A stretch of DNA of 64,000 nucleotides from Calditrichaceae bacterium (GCA_013360445.1 JABWBP010000007.1:1-64000); one strand, 5' to 3'. Positions 23,824-32,950 are shown, counted from the stretch's first letter. Numbers and translations: made by a program. The notes: generated by a model not told the origin, from the letters alone.

Positions 23824-24958
23824 TAGTATTATAACTTTCAGGCAGCGGAATGCGGATTTCTACCGTGGTTCCCCCGCCCTGCCGGGAGCGGATTTGCAAA
23901 AGATCCGGTTCTTTGAAAAGCAGATATAGCCGCTCGGAAATGTTTTCCAGGGCGTGGCCGGGCAGGGGAAGCTGGCGCAACCGCTCCGGCGCAATTCCCC
24001 GCCCGTCATCTGCAACCTCAATAACAATGTGGCGCTCGGTTTCCTTGACCGAGAGGGAAATTTTCAGCGGCTGCCGGCGATCCGGCCAACCGTGCTGCAC
24101 CACGTTTTCGATGATCGGCTGCAAGAGCAGCGCCGGGACCTGCCGGGAATCCTGCCGCAGGGATTGATGCCATTCCACCTGCAACTTCTCGCCGAATCGC
24201 GCTTGCAGCAGGGCGAGGTACTGGCGGGTGAATTCGATCTCCCGGCGCAGGGGGATCGCTTCTTTGGAGGCGTTCTGGAACAGGTAACGCAGAATCTCGC
24301 TCAATTGCAGCAGCAGCCGCTCCGCCGCGGGCGGATCCTGCCGGATCAGCGAAGCGATGGTGTTGAGGGAGTTGAACAAAAAGTGCGGCTCGATCTGGGC
24401 GCGCAGGGCGGTCAATTCCGCCCGCTCCAGCGCCTGGCGCTGGCGATTTTGCTGCCAGCGCAGCTCCACCAGGCTCCCCGCCATGCTCGCCAGGCCGATC
24501 AGGAACAGCATGGAAAAGAAGGAGATCAGCACTCCCCGGGACTGCACGCTGAGCAGCGTTTCGGAAGAGCCTTCGCCAAACGGCAGCGAAACCACGAATA
24601 CGAATCCTTTCCAGAGGTGCTCGATGGCAATCTCGCGCAGCGATGCCGGGGGAAGCAGAATGAGGGTTTGGAACACCAGCCCGGTGAGATACGCGGCGGA
24701 AATGGCCACGGTATAGAGCGCGGTTTTCATCAACCACTGCTGCAACGGGGAGAAAACCGTCAGTTTGGGAGCAATCCAGCGATAGACCGGCCAGACCGCG
24801 GCGGCGAGGGAAAAGGCGTAGAAATACCCGATCAGGATCGCCCGGTAAGCCTCCGTGGTTCTGGCCAGGAACACGAACGAGAGGAAAGCGCCGGCTACCA
24901 GCACGGCGCTTATCCCCAGGATGAGGTTGCGAATTTGTTTATACCGCCGGGGTTCCAT
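23795..24958 (-). CDS. LytS-type sensor histidine kinase
   Basis: 387 residues. About five membrane helices in residues 1-165 form the sensor; a short coiled coil follows, then the His_kinase domain with H192 in EPHFLFNSLNT, and an HATPase with ENVVQHGW and VADDGRGI. There is no periplasmic sensing domain, so it likely senses membrane state or a partner protein. It overlaps the stop of the upstream polymer-forming membrane gene by 20 nt and is followed by its LytTR regulator, so the three appear to be one unit. Its stop codon lies inside a perfect palindrome. Confidence 0.92.
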   Translation of the reverse strand: MEPRRYKQIRNLILGISAVLVAGAFLSFVFLARTTEAYRAILIGYFYAFSLAAAVWPVYRWIAPKLTVFSPLQQWLMKTALYTVAISAAYLTGLVFQTLILLPPASLREIAIEHLWKGFVFVVSLPFGEGSSETLLSVQSRGVLISFFSMLFLIGLASMAGSLVELRWQQNRQRQALERAELTALRAQIEPHFLFNSLNTIASLIRQDPPAAERLLLQLSEILRYLFQNASKEAIPLRREIEFTRQYLALLQARFGEKLQVEWHQSLRQDSRQVPALLLQPIIENVVQHGWPDRRQPLKISLSVKETERHIVIEVADDGRGIAPERLRQLPLPGHALENISERLYLLFKEPDLLQIRSRQGGGTTVEIRIPLPESYNTKDLKGFENL

Positions 24959-26060
24959 TGCTCCGTCTCAGGTTCCAGATGTAAGTGATAAAACTGCCCA
25001 GTCCGAAGCAGATTACCGCCAGGGAAACCAGCCATCCTAAGAAGGGAATTTTGGGAACCAATACCACCAAAATCACGCCTAACACGACCGGCCAGACCAG
25101 GGAAGTTCCGGGACTCTCTTTTTGGAACAGCTTCCAGAGATAATCCCCCGCGAACAGGGCGGTGAAAATCAGGCTGAGATAGAGCAGGATGAGGTACAGC
25201 GCTAACAGGATCAAGCCCACGGGAATGGTGACCACCAACAGGAGCAGGATCAAAATCCCCACCGGGACGGCCACCAGGGCTAAAAAGCCGACGCCGAGAT
25301 GCTTCCCGAAATCCTTTCCCGCAAAGGCCAGGTAATCGCGGCTGAAATTCTTGAAGAGCGCCGCTAACAGGAGGCCGGTGATCAGCAGGGCGATCAGCCA
25401 CCAGTAGAATACCAGGGATTGGAAAAAGAGCCGCCGCTTCTCGATCTTGATTTCCAGGTTGTCCGGCAGGGGGCCGGATTTTTCCGGGTCCAATTCTTTG
25501 GGAAGGGTTAATTTGCTGCCTCCCGGCGCGGAATAGTTCGATCCGAACCGCACATGGCCGGCCTGCATCTCCAGGTATTGCCCCACGGCGCCGTTCAGCC
25601 GGGCGTAGCCGGCGCCCCCGCGAACGTAGCCCTCCACCCGGCCGCCTTCTAACAGTAGATCGCCGACGCCTACGATCAAATTCCCTTTGATAACGCTGCG
25701 CTCGGTGATGCGCACCTTTCCGCCGAAGGCCAGCACGTCGCCGCCGATCTCTCCATCCACTAACAGGTCGGAACCGAAAAAAATGACCATATCGCCCACT
25801 TTGCCGCGGATTTCCAGTGATTCACATCCGGCCAGCACGTCCTGGACGACCTCTCCCCGCACGGTAATGCGCTCACAGCCGGCGTAAACATCCCCGTTGA
25901 CGAACCCTTCGATATCCACGGTGCGGCAGCCGGCGAACAGATCGGTTCCCAGGGTATCGCCATCAAGCACCCGCACCGTTTCCGCGCCGCGGTACTCCGC
26001 AGCGGTTAATGACAGAGCGGCAAGGCACAGAATCAACAACGCGCAAAGAACATTTTTCAT
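24939..26060 (-). CDS. Membrane protein with bactofilin-like polymer-forming repeats
   Basis: 373 residues. A signal peptide (MKNVLCALLILCLAALSLTA) precedes a right-handed beta-helix of short repeats (DIEGFVNGDVYAGCERITVR, then similar turns, about 35-165) like polymer-forming/bactofilin domains. The C-terminal half has about four or five membrane helices. The repeat would lie outside the inner membrane. AAAGGAG precedes the ATG. It overlaps the sensor kinase start, so it may be the ligand or structural partner that the kinase monitors. Its exact role is unknown. Confidence 0.75.
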   Translation of the reverse strand: MKNVLCALLILCLAALSLTAAEYRGAETVRVLDGDTLGTDLFAGCRTVDIEGFVNGDVYAGCERITVRGEVVQDVLAGCESLEIRGKVGDMVIFFGSDLLVDGEIGGDVLAFGGKVRITERSVIKGNLIVGVGDLLLEGGRVEGYVRGGAGYARLNGAVGQYLEMQAGHVRFGSNYSAPGGSKLTLPKELDPEKSGPLPDNLEIKIEKRRLFFQSLVFYWWLIALLITGLLLAALFKNFSRDYLAFAGKDFGKHLGVGFLALVAVPVGILILLLLVVTIPVGLILLALYLILLYLSLIFTALFAGDYLWKLFQKESPGTSLVWPVVLGVILVVLVPKIPFLGWLVSLAVICFGLGSFITYIWNLRRSNGTPAV

Positions 26061-26188
26061 GGTACGCTCCTTTTTGTTTTAGCTTCACCGGCCAATTTAG
26101 CGGAAAATGCGTTCCGGCAAAGCCAAAACCGCCCGGCGGTCGATTTCGCAGGCTGAATGGTCATATTGTTTTGCCAATGGGTTTTACA

Positions 26189-26260
26189 GTGTTTGGGTGT
26201 TATGGTGTTCATGTGTTCGTGTGTTCGATCAACATAGACACCTGAACACCCAAACACTAT
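26189..26260. repeat. Inverted GTGTT-type 8-nt array
   Basis: Units GTGTTTGG, GTGTTATG, GTGTTCAT (26189-26226) face ACACCTGAACACCCAAACAC (26238-26257). The TAG stop of the HlyD gene (26257-26259) is in the first unit when read on the minus strand. Confidence 0.8.
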
Positions 26261-27141
26261 TCCTCCAGGAACACTTCCACCGGCATCCCATGCTTCAAAA
26301 TGCCCTCGGGGTTGGGAACGGTAATTTTTACGGCGTACACCAGGGAGGTGCGGGTTTCCGGGGTCAAAATAGATTTGGGGGTAAATTCCGCTTTGGGGCT
26401 TACCCAGCTTACTTTTCCGGTTAGTTCCCGGTCCAGCCCGTCCACTTTCACGCGCACTTCCTGGCCGTATTTCACCGCCGGCAGTTTTTTCTCGGAGATG
26501 TAAATTTTTACATCTACTTCCTGAATCTCGATGATTTCCACCAGCGGGCTAAGGGGAGGAATCGCTTCGCCAAGCTCGAAGTACTTTTCCGAGATAATCC
26601 CGCCGACAGGCGCGGCGATCACCGCATCTTTTATTTTCTTGTTCACGATGCCTAATTGGGCTTCTAATTGTTTTCGCTTCGCTTCTAAGCTCTGGAAACT
26701 TTGCCGGCTGTTTTCCAGGGCGGTCTGCGCCTGGTTAAGCTGGTTGGTAAGGTCATCTAAACTCTGGCGGGAAGCGGAATTGTTCTGAACCAGCATGGCG
26801 ATGCGCTGCTGTTTTTCACGCACATATTGCTCCGTAGATTGCGCCTGGCTGAGATTGGCGCGGGCAATCTTCAATTGCACGCCCAATTCCTCCAAACCCG
26901 CCTGCAACTGCTCGCGTTGAAAGACCAGCTCGGTGGTGTCCACCAGGGCCAGAATATCCCCGGCGCGCACTTCCTGGCCGGTATCCACTTTCAGCGCCTT
27001 GATCTCCCCGCCGGTAAGTGCGGGAACCTGCACGGAAGTACCTTCCACCACCGAAGTGTAGCCGTCGCGGTCGGAATTATTCCCGCAGTTCCATAAAACC
27101 ATGCTGCAAATTGCCGTGAAAACGTAATTGTGGATTCTCAT
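26257..27141 (-). CDS. HlyD-family membrane fusion protein of the ABC exporter
   Basis: 294 residues: an N-terminal hydrophobic segment ending in a poor lipobox-like LWNC (C19), a biotinyl-lipoyl half (VPALTGGEIKALKVDTGQEV), a long coiled-coil hairpin (about 75-180, Gln-rich), the second lipoyl half (VIAAPVGGIISEKYFELGE) and a beta-barrel domain. It links the inner-membrane ABC-2 permeases to TolC, like YbhG. GGAG precedes the ATG. It lies between the TolC-like gene upstream and the polymer-forming gene downstream. Confidence 0.9.
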   Translation of the reverse strand: MRIHNYVFTAICSMVLWNCGNNSDRDGYTSVVEGTSVQVPALTGGEIKALKVDTGQEVRAGDILALVDTTELVFQREQLQAGLEELGVQLKIARANLSQAQSTEQYVREKQQRIAMLVQNNSASRQSLDDLTNQLNQAQTALENSRQSFQSLEAKRKQLEAQLGIVNKKIKDAVIAAPVGGIISEKYFELGEAIPPLSPLVEIIEIQEVDVKIYISEKKLPAVKYGQEVRVKVDGLDRELTGKVSWVSPKAEFTPKSILTPETRTSLVYAVKITVPNPEGILKHGMPVEVFLEE

Positions 27142-27192
27142 TCGTTCATTTCTCCAGGCAGGTTATCAATTCATCAATGTTTACAGGGCATA

Positions 27193-27231
27193 ATTTTCAC
27201 TTTGCGCTTTGCGCTTTGCACTTTTCACTTC
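27193..27231. repeat. Heptamer array TTTGCGC/TTTGCAC
   Basis: Units TTTTCAC, TTTGCGC, TTTGCGC, TTTGCAC, TTTTCAC in a 7-nt period. On the minus strand the TGA stop of the TolC-like gene (27225-27227) is the first TGA of this array. Confidence 0.8.
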
Positions 27232-28544
27232 CCCCCGTTCTGCCCGATCGCCCCGGTCGCAAAGTCCAACTGCAATTTATACTGATACCACTGGATATAA
27301 TTCTGCTGCAAGAGCAATTCCGCTTCCAATAGAGAAGTCTCCGCGGCGCTCACGTCTAAGTTGGCGGCCTGCCCTTCGGCGTACTTGCTTTCGGTAATGC
27401 GGTAGCGCTCCATCTCCTGGGCTACGATCCGGCGCTGGAAAAGAATCTGCTCCCGGGCGGTTTGCAGGTATTCGTACGCCTCGGTCACCTGCTGCCGCAC
27501 GTTCTGCAATAATTGCCGGGATTGCAGGTCTAATTTATCGTACTCTAAGCGGGATTGCTGCACCCGCTTGCGGTCGCGGCTCCAATTCCAGATCTCCCAC
27601 TGCAAACCTACCCCGAAAGTGTAATAAGTCATCCACTCGTCGCTGAAAAAGTTGACGCCCGGCCGGGCATAGTGGTAAGAGGCGTTGGCATAGACCTGGG
27701 GAAAATAAGCCGATTGCAGGGAGCGGCTGCGGTAGAGTTCCGCCTGCTGCAAGGCCGCAAGCTGCTTCAATTCCGGGCGATGGGCGGCGGCAACGGCTAA
27801 GTAATCGTCCGCGCTTTCCAGGGAGAGTTCCACCGTCTCGATCGCCAGGCGTTCCACGTCCAGGGGGGCCTCGGTGTTCAGAACGTGGCGGAACTGGGTG
27901 AGCAGCACCCGGTAGAGGTTGCGGAGATTTTGCAGCTGGCTTTGGTATTGCAGCTTGCGATTGGCGACTTCCAGGGTATCGAATGCCGCGGCCTGCCCGG
28001 CGTAGAAAAGATTCCGCGCCTGCTGTAGCCGGTAATCCACCCGCCGGATGGCTTCCTCCAGAACCTTCTGCTGCGTCAAATCGAGCTGCAGCCGGTAGAA
28101 GATCGATCCGGTTTGCAGCAGCAGTTGCCGGCGGAGAGTGGAATCCTGGAGCGCCTGGGCCTGCTCCCGTTCCCGGGCTGCTTTCACTAAATTACGGATG
28201 CGGAACCCGGTAAAAATCGGCTGATTGACGGCCAGCCCCAGGTTGTACTGGTCTTTTACCCCGATCTCGGAGGTAAACTCCCGGCCAAGGATGGGAAAAG
28301 GCACTTCCAGGGTCGGCAAATCCGATTGGTAGTAGAACGCGGCGGAACCGTTGAAAACCGGGAGATAGCCGGTCTTCTGGATGGCCACCTCTTCCCGCGC
28401 CTGCTGAATCGCTTTCTGCTGCTGCTGCAAGGTGAGATTGTTTTCCAGGGCGATATTCCAGGCTTCCGGCAGGGTAACCGTGGTTTGCGCCAGCGCCGGG
28501 AGCAGCGCCAGAACGTTCAGGATGAGAAATCGGGGTTTGAGCAT
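27225..28544 (-). CDS. TolC-family outer membrane channel (ABC exporter)
   Basis: 439 residues. A signal peptide (LILNVLALLPALAQ) precedes two internally repeated OEP domains rich in long helices and Gln, with YLPVFNGSAAFYYQ strands and the matching second repeat YFPQVYANASYHY. TolC-like proteins trimerise into the outer membrane duct of tripartite exporters. It lies first after the TetR gene in the minus-strand set and just before HlyD, so it is the exit duct for this ABC pump. A separate TolC serves the RND pump at 43943-45337. Confidence 0.92.
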   Translation of the reverse strand: MLKPRFLILNVLALLPALAQTTVTLPEAWNIALENNLTLQQQQKAIQQAREEVAIQKTGYLPVFNGSAAFYYQSDLPTLEVPFPILGREFTSEIGVKDQYNLGLAVNQPIFTGFRIRNLVKAAREREQAQALQDSTLRRQLLLQTGSIFYRLQLDLTQQKVLEEAIRRVDYRLQQARNLFYAGQAAAFDTLEVANRKLQYQSQLQNLRNLYRVLLTQFRHVLNTEAPLDVERLAIETVELSLESADDYLAVAAAHRPELKQLAALQQAELYRSRSLQSAYFPQVYANASYHYARPGVNFFSDEWMTYYTFGVGLQWEIWNWSRDRKRVQQSRLEYDKLDLQSRQLLQNVRQQVTEAYEYLQTAREQILFQRRIVAQEMERYRITESKYAEGQAANLDVSAAETSLLEAELLLQQNYIQWYQYKLQLDFATGAIGQNGGK

Positions 28545-28577
28545 GGCCTACCTTGTACGGTTTTTCGGTTGCTGGAT

Positions 28578-28679
28578 TGAATTACGTGAAACGTAAAACG
28601 TGATGCGTGAGGATTACGAAGTTTGCGTATTTCCTATTACGTTTTACGAGTTACGTTTCACGCATTACGAAATTACGGT
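28578..28679. repeat. Inverted heptamer array, GCGTAAT family
   Basis: Units such as ACGTGAA, ACGTAAA, ACGTGAT (28582-28610) face TACGTTT, TACGAGT, TACGTTTCACGCATTACG (28638-28670). The TAA stop of the TetR gene (28673-28675) is in the terminal unit. The same family recurs near 29.5, 34.6-34.8 and 61.5 kb. Confidence 0.85.
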
Positions 28680-29299
28680 TCCCCTTCCGGCCGGATCCCT
28701 TTCCAAACCAGGTCGAATACTTCTTTCTTCCGCGCTTCTAAAAACCCCGGGGAAGTCACTGAAATCGCCGGGAACAGTTTTTCGAGAATTCTCTCTGCCA
28801 AAAAGGGATGCAGGCACATGCCGATCAGGCTCAGGGTCAATTGAATGGGGTCCACCTGCCGAATTTGTCCCCTGCCAATCGCCTGCTGAATTTTCAGGGG
28901 AATGGGAATCTCCGAAAAGCCTCGCTCGGAGAAGATCGACTGAATCATCCGCCCGATTTGCTCGCCTCCCTGGTCGATCTCCCAGATGATAAAACGGATC
29001 ATTTCCGGGCGGCGGGAGAGCGCGTCGATGTAATTTTCAATAAATCCCTTGATGAACAAGACCGGGTCCTCGGTTTCCAAAATGGCGTTCAGGAATTCAT
29101 CGAAAACGCTTTTCACGGTGGTTTCGAACACTTTCTCGTACAAGCGATCCTTGGAACGGAAATAATAGTGCAACAACGCCTTGTTGATGCCGGCGCGGTC
29201 GGCGATATCCTGCATCCGTGCCCCATCCTTGCCCCGCTGCAGGAATACCTCCGTGGCCGCCCGGATGATTTTTTGTTCGGTTTCCCCGGTAAAAGTCAA
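28673..29299 (-). CDS. TetR-family transcriptional repressor
   Basis: About 208 residues. The N-terminal helix-turn-helix reads IIRAATEVFLQRGKDGARM, then IADRAGINKALLHYYFRSKD, the classical TetR pattern; the C-terminal half is a helical ligand domain. I choose TTG 29299 because GAGGGG lies 6 nt upstream and the domain begins there; earlier in-frame ATGs read through the promoter. It is the first gene of the exporter set, like CecR/YbiH before ybhGFSR in Escherichia coli, and probably represses it and itself via the palindrome just upstream. Confidence 0.88.
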   Translation of the reverse strand: MTFTGETEQKIIRAATEVFLQRGKDGARMQDIADRAGINKALLHYYFRSKDRLYEKVFETTVKSVFDEFLNAILETEDPVLFIKGFIENYIDALSRRPEMIRFIIWEIDQGGEQIGRMIQSIFSERGFSEIPIPLKIQQAIGRGQIRQVDPIQLTLSLIGMCLHPFLAERILEKLFPAISVTSPGFLEARKKEVFDLVWKGIRPEGEP

Positions 29300-29314
29300 C
29301 GTTTTGCCCCTCGA

Positions 29315-29360
29315 ATTATATCTTTTATCCGAAAAGTTTAATTTTTTGGTTAAACTTTTC
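29315..29360 (-). promoter_or_regulatory. Promoter and palindromic operator of the TetR gene
   Basis: On the minus strand a TATAAT box lies at 29320-29315. A perfect 11-bp inverted repeat, GAAAAGTTTAA (29331-29341) and TTAAACTTTTC (29350-29360) with an 8-nt spacer, covers the -35 region. This is a good candidate for autoregulation by the TetR protein. Confidence 0.65.
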
Positions 29361-29442
29361 GACCAAAACATACTGCTGGCAAACCAAATAGTCAAGAGAT
29401 TTTTTTTAGCGGGGGAAAAATTGCGGAGGAGGTTGAAAAAGT

Positions 29443-29624
29443 GGTGCGTGATGTGTAGTTCGTATTCCTTAATGCGTATTGCGTAATGCGTAACGGAAAA
29501 CCCTTAGACCTTTCGACCCTTCGGCAAGCTCAGGATAAACTGAACTCAGGGCAATCCCTTTTACGCATCACGCATTACGCAATACGAAGTACAGAATACG
29601 CACTCCGCAATACGCACTACTTCC
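29443..29624. repeat. Inverted GCGTAAT-type array with an embedded second element
   Basis: Left units TGCGTAT, TGCGTAA (29443-29495) face TACGCATCACGCATTACGCA (29561-29580) and related units to 29624. Between them lies a stretch with CCTTCGGCAAGCTCAGGATA (29517-29536) that belongs to a different repeat type. It fills the gap between the TetR promoter and the M23 gene end. Confidence 0.8.
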
Positions 29625-29627
29625 CCA

Positions 29628-31877
29628 TCACCGCAGCAGCAGCATCTTGCGGGTCTGGCTAAAGTTCCCCGCCTGCATCCGGCAGAGGTACATTCCGCTT
29701 TCCAGCCGCCCGGCGTCGAAGCGGATTTCGTGATACCCGGCCGGCCGGGGCGCTTCTAACAGCGTGGCAACCCGCTCTCCTAACAGGTTAAACACCTCGA
29801 TTTTGACCGTCGAAGCCTGCGGAAGGGCAAAACCGATCCGGGTAGCCGGGTTGAAGGGATTTGGGTAATTCTGTCGCAGCTCGAACGCCGCGGGAATTTC
29901 CCCTTCTCCGCCGGGAAGCGCGGTAATGCCGTTGCGGAATTTGACGGCCATGCTGTCGCGCGTGGAGTTTCCATACTGGTCGAACGCTTCGATGACGATG
30001 CGATAGTCGCCGTCGGCGTAATTGTAAGTCGGGAAGGCGAGGCTCTTCTCGCTCAGCGCTAACAGGGTATCGCCGTTATTATTGGTGAGCAGGTGGTAAA
30101 AATTGCGCTCCATGCTCATCCAGCTGGAAGGGGGCAGGGTTGCGTCGCGTTTGTAAATGAGGGGAGCCCACTCCTCGTAATGCCCGGAGGCGTAAAAATC
30201 GAAGGAGTGGTTCAGGCGCTGTCCCAGGGTGCGGGGGAAGACCGTTTCCCCTCCGGGGAGCCGCTTCACCCAGTAGTAAATTTCGTAGGCCGGCTGCTGC
30301 CAGGGGGAATCTTTCACGTAGTCCACCACCTTTGCGATGATGTCGATATCTCCGTAGAGGCTGTCGGGATAGAGATAGATGCTGGTTTCGTTCAGGCAGA
30401 ACCCGAACTTGGAATAGGGGAAAACCGGCTCCAGCGCCGGGGCGACGTGCTCCTCGTTGCTGCGCAGGGAGTGCAGGGGATTGTAGGTGATGCCCCATTC
30501 GTTATCGTTGTAGCGCCAGACCAGCCCGGAATCTTCGATTTCCACGAAATGGATGTGCCCCCAATCCGCGGTCCAGGCGATGATGTCCCCTAAGTAATCG
30601 TGAAGCTGCACCGTATCGCCCACGTCCACCTGGATGCTGTTCTGGATCAGGTGCGCGTAGAGCCAACCGCGAGAGAACCCCGCGACCTGCTCCGCGCTGG
30701 TGGCCAACCGCCAGTAAATTGCGCCCCCGGTGGTCAGCACGCACTTCACGATGCCGGGAGCCACGGCATAGGTCGGCTCTCCAATCGGGGTGATGATATC
30801 CAGTCCCTGGTGCATGTACGAGGAGGTGGGGCTTCCCAGGCCCATGTGCTGCTCGTAATAATTCCAGACCGTGTGCATGCTGTCAAACGGAACGAAAGGC
30901 CAGGGAATTTCCGGGTAGGCAGCGGGAGCGGCAGGGTTGGCCGGCGGCGCCGCAAAGGTTTGAAAGAATTTGGGAGTGCTTTCGGTTTCCTGAATGAGCG
31001 TTCCGCCCGGTGAGAATATCCGCAAAATCCCTTTGGAAACCCCTGCTTCCCGGTAATGAACCCCCGCGGCGACGGCCCCGTCAACGATCTCCAGGTCGCG
31101 GTAGGAGTAAGCGCCGGAAAGAGTGCGCCGGAACAGCAATTCTCCGCCAGCCAGTGAATAGACCTGGAGATTGCGTTTGTCGATTACCGCCGCCAGGCCG
31201 GAAGCGGAGGAAATGGCCGCCTTCCGGGGATAAGTGAAGCCGGTTCGGATTTCCAACTCCTCCCCCGCGGGAGAAAATATCCGTAGCCGGTCGCGGTAAG
31301 CCAGGGCCAGCCGGCGATCATCTTCCGAGATGGAGAACTGATCTGCCGGCGGGTAAGCGGCTGTCCCCCCTTCCGGCAGGGAAATCAGGTAAAAATGCTC
31401 CCCGGCGCCCGCCCCGAAGCTTTTCCCGGAGGTCGAGAAGCCGAACAGCGACGCGCCCCGGAAGATTTTCGAGCACAAGAAACGCCCGGTTTTATCATAA
31501 AAATGCGCCGTTAATTCCCGGTTGAAGTGTTGGCTCATATCCATAAACGCAATAAAGCCGGTATTGGAGATGTATAGGTCCGAACCGGGAGCGCGCTCCA
31601 GCGCGAAGCGCAGCTGCTCTCCCTCGAAGAAGCGAAAATTGCGCAGCTCCCGTTGTTCGTCGGTTACCGCGCCGATTTCATAGTCGCACCAAAAAACGCC
31701 GTTGGGGGATTGGCCTGTACTACCCGCAACGGGTGAAAATCGCTCCAGCGTTCCGTTAGGATGGACGGAAAGGGAGGCGGCAGCTCGCCGGGGAGCCCAA
31801 TCCTCGCCGAAAATCAGGGCGTTTCCGGTTAAAAACGCCAAAAGAATGGCCAGGGCAGCGGTATGCTTGCAGCGCAT
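29628..31877 (-). CDS. Secreted M23 metallopeptidase with type-IX-like sorting domain
   Basis: 749 residues. A signal peptide (LAILLAFLTGNALIFG) is followed by about 300 residues of beta-rich, propeller-like sequence, then an M23/LytM-type domain with H356-QGL-D360 and H441-I-H443 as zinc ligands, a further 200-residue beta domain, and a C-terminal sorting domain (NYPNPFNPATRIGF to RKMLLLR). M23 enzymes cut peptidoglycan cross-bridges. The sorting tail suggests surface export by a type-IX-like route. Its start is 1 nt after the stop of the AP2-like gene; its ribosome binding site CGGAGAA is inside that gene. Confidence 0.88.
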   Translation of the reverse strand: MRCKHTAALAILLAFLTGNALIFGEDWAPRRAAASLSVHPNGTLERFSPVAGSTGQSPNGVFWCDYEIGAVTDEQRELRNFRFFEGEQLRFALERAPGSDLYISNTGFIAFMDMSQHFNRELTAHFYDKTGRFLCSKIFRGASLFGFSTSGKSFGAGAGEHFYLISLPEGGTAAYPPADQFSISEDDRRLALAYRDRLRIFSPAGEELEIRTGFTYPRKAAISSASGLAAVIDKRNLQVYSLAGGELLFRRTLSGAYSYRDLEIVDGAVAAGVHYREAGVSKGILRIFSPGGTLIQETESTPKFFQTFAAPPANPAAPAAYPEIPWPFVPFDSMHTVWNYYEQHMGLGSPTSSYMHQGLDIITPIGEPTYAVAPGIVKCVLTTGGAIYWRLATSAEQVAGFSRGWLYAHLIQNSIQVDVGDTVQLHDYLGDIIAWTADWGHIHFVEIEDSGLVWRYNDNEWGITYNPLHSLRSNEEHVAPALEPVFPYSKFGFCLNETSIYLYPDSLYGDIDIIAKVVDYVKDSPWQQPAYEIYYWVKRLPGGETVFPRTLGQRLNHSFDFYASGHYEEWAPLIYKRDATLPPSSWMSMERNFYHLLTNNNGDTLLALSEKSLAFPTYNYADGDYRIVIEAFDQYGNSTRDSMAVKFRNGITALPGGEGEIPAAFELRQNYPNPFNPATRIGFALPQASTVKIEVFNLLGERVATLLEAPRPAGYHEIRFDAGRLESGMYLCRMQAGNFSQTRKMLLLR

Positions 31878-31878
31878 G

Positions 31879-32889
31879 TCATTTCTCCGATGGTTTATCC
31901 GGGTTTACCCGGCTGAAATTCCGGGCGATCTCTATTTCAACTTTTTCGACGACCTCATCCACCCGTTGCTGGATAATTTCCCGGTCGGTCACGCCCCTTT
32001 CCCGCAACTCTTGCAGTTCCTCTTGCAAAGCCAGGTCGAATAGTTCCGCGTACTTATACGCTACGATGCGGCTCTTGTGCTTGCCGCCGTAATCCTGATC
32101 GTAAAAGCGGCGGAAGGGCACCCGGCAATAGCGCTTCCAGAGCTGCCGGCGAACCGCCACAGTCCAAAAGTCGTGTCGATCTGCTCTTTTAATGAATTTA
32201 TCCGGGTCGGTCAGCTTCAGGGGAGGGGTACGGGTGATTTTTATCGATTTGATAATCGCGCGGGTTTCTTCGACCGGTTTTTGGGGAAGTTGCTCCAATT
32301 CCATGGCTTTCCGGTGCACCATTTGCGCCAGGCGATTGCGGTCCTGCCGGGCAATCTTCAGGGTATTATCCTTGCCCCCGTATTTTTCAAAGTCGTAAGA
32401 ATAGGCGGTAGAGTGATAATGCCGCCCGTGTACGTTGACGGTTATATCCACCACGCAGCGGGAATACCGGCCCCTGCGTTTATAGAGGTGAATGTAATGC
32501 AGGTTTGCCATGGGGCCGGCAGTGGCTTCTTTACGTTTTTTGAATTTTTTTGGGCGTTCCCGCTTCAGGCGCGCTTGTTCCGCTATTCGTTCCCGCAGGG
32601 CCGGGTCGTAGCCCACTTTTTCGAAAAACGGGTAAGCATGTTGATCGCGAAATTGGCGCGCAACGGCAAACGAGGCCTCTTTGCCCCCGTACTGGTTATC
32701 GTAAAACGACTGCCCTTCCATATAATGGCGTTTGCTGTTTACGGATACTTTTATTTGCACGTACCAGAATTTTTCCGCTTCCCGGCGATAAATGAAGCGC
32801 TTCCCCAGATCTTTTTCGGAAAGAGCGGCCGGGGCGCCATTAGTGGAGGTTTCTTGATTTTTAGTTGGGTGAACTGCGGGTTTAATCAT
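31879..32889 (-). CDS. Protein with three AP2-like DNA-binding repeats
   Basis: 336 residues with three copies of one module: two or three strands with aromatic residues (FWYVQIKV; YSRCVVDITV; FWTVAVRR), then F/Y-x-x-x-YGGK (67-70, 170-173, 267-270) and an Ala/Arg-rich helix (AVARQFRDQ; KIARQDRNR; IVAYKYAEL). This matches the strand-strand-strand-helix plan of bacterial AP2-like domains. Basic linkers (RERPKKFKKRK) fit nucleic acid binding. No catalytic domain is attached. It is coupled by 1-nt spacing to the secreted M23 gene, an unexpected partner. Exact function is not known. Confidence 0.6.
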   Translation of the reverse strand: MIKPAVHPTKNQETSTNGAPAALSEKDLGKRFIYRREAEKFWYVQIKVSVNSKRHYMEGQSFYDNQYGGKEASFAVARQFRDQHAYPFFEKVGYDPALRERIAEQARLKRERPKKFKKRKEATAGPMANLHYIHLYKRRGRYSRCVVDITVNVHGRHYHSTAYSYDFEKYGGKDNTLKIARQDRNRLAQMVHRKAMELEQLPQKPVEETRAIIKSIKITRTPPLKLTDPDKFIKRADRHDFWTVAVRRQLWKRYCRVPFRRFYDQDYGGKHKSRIVAYKYAELFDLALQEELQELRERGVTDREIIQQRVDEVVEKVEIEIARNFSRVNPDKPSEK

Positions 32890-32950
32890 GGATTGCTTCC
32901 CTGTTTATGGTTGTAAATCGCAAAAGCGGATTGAACCAATTTCCCATCCC

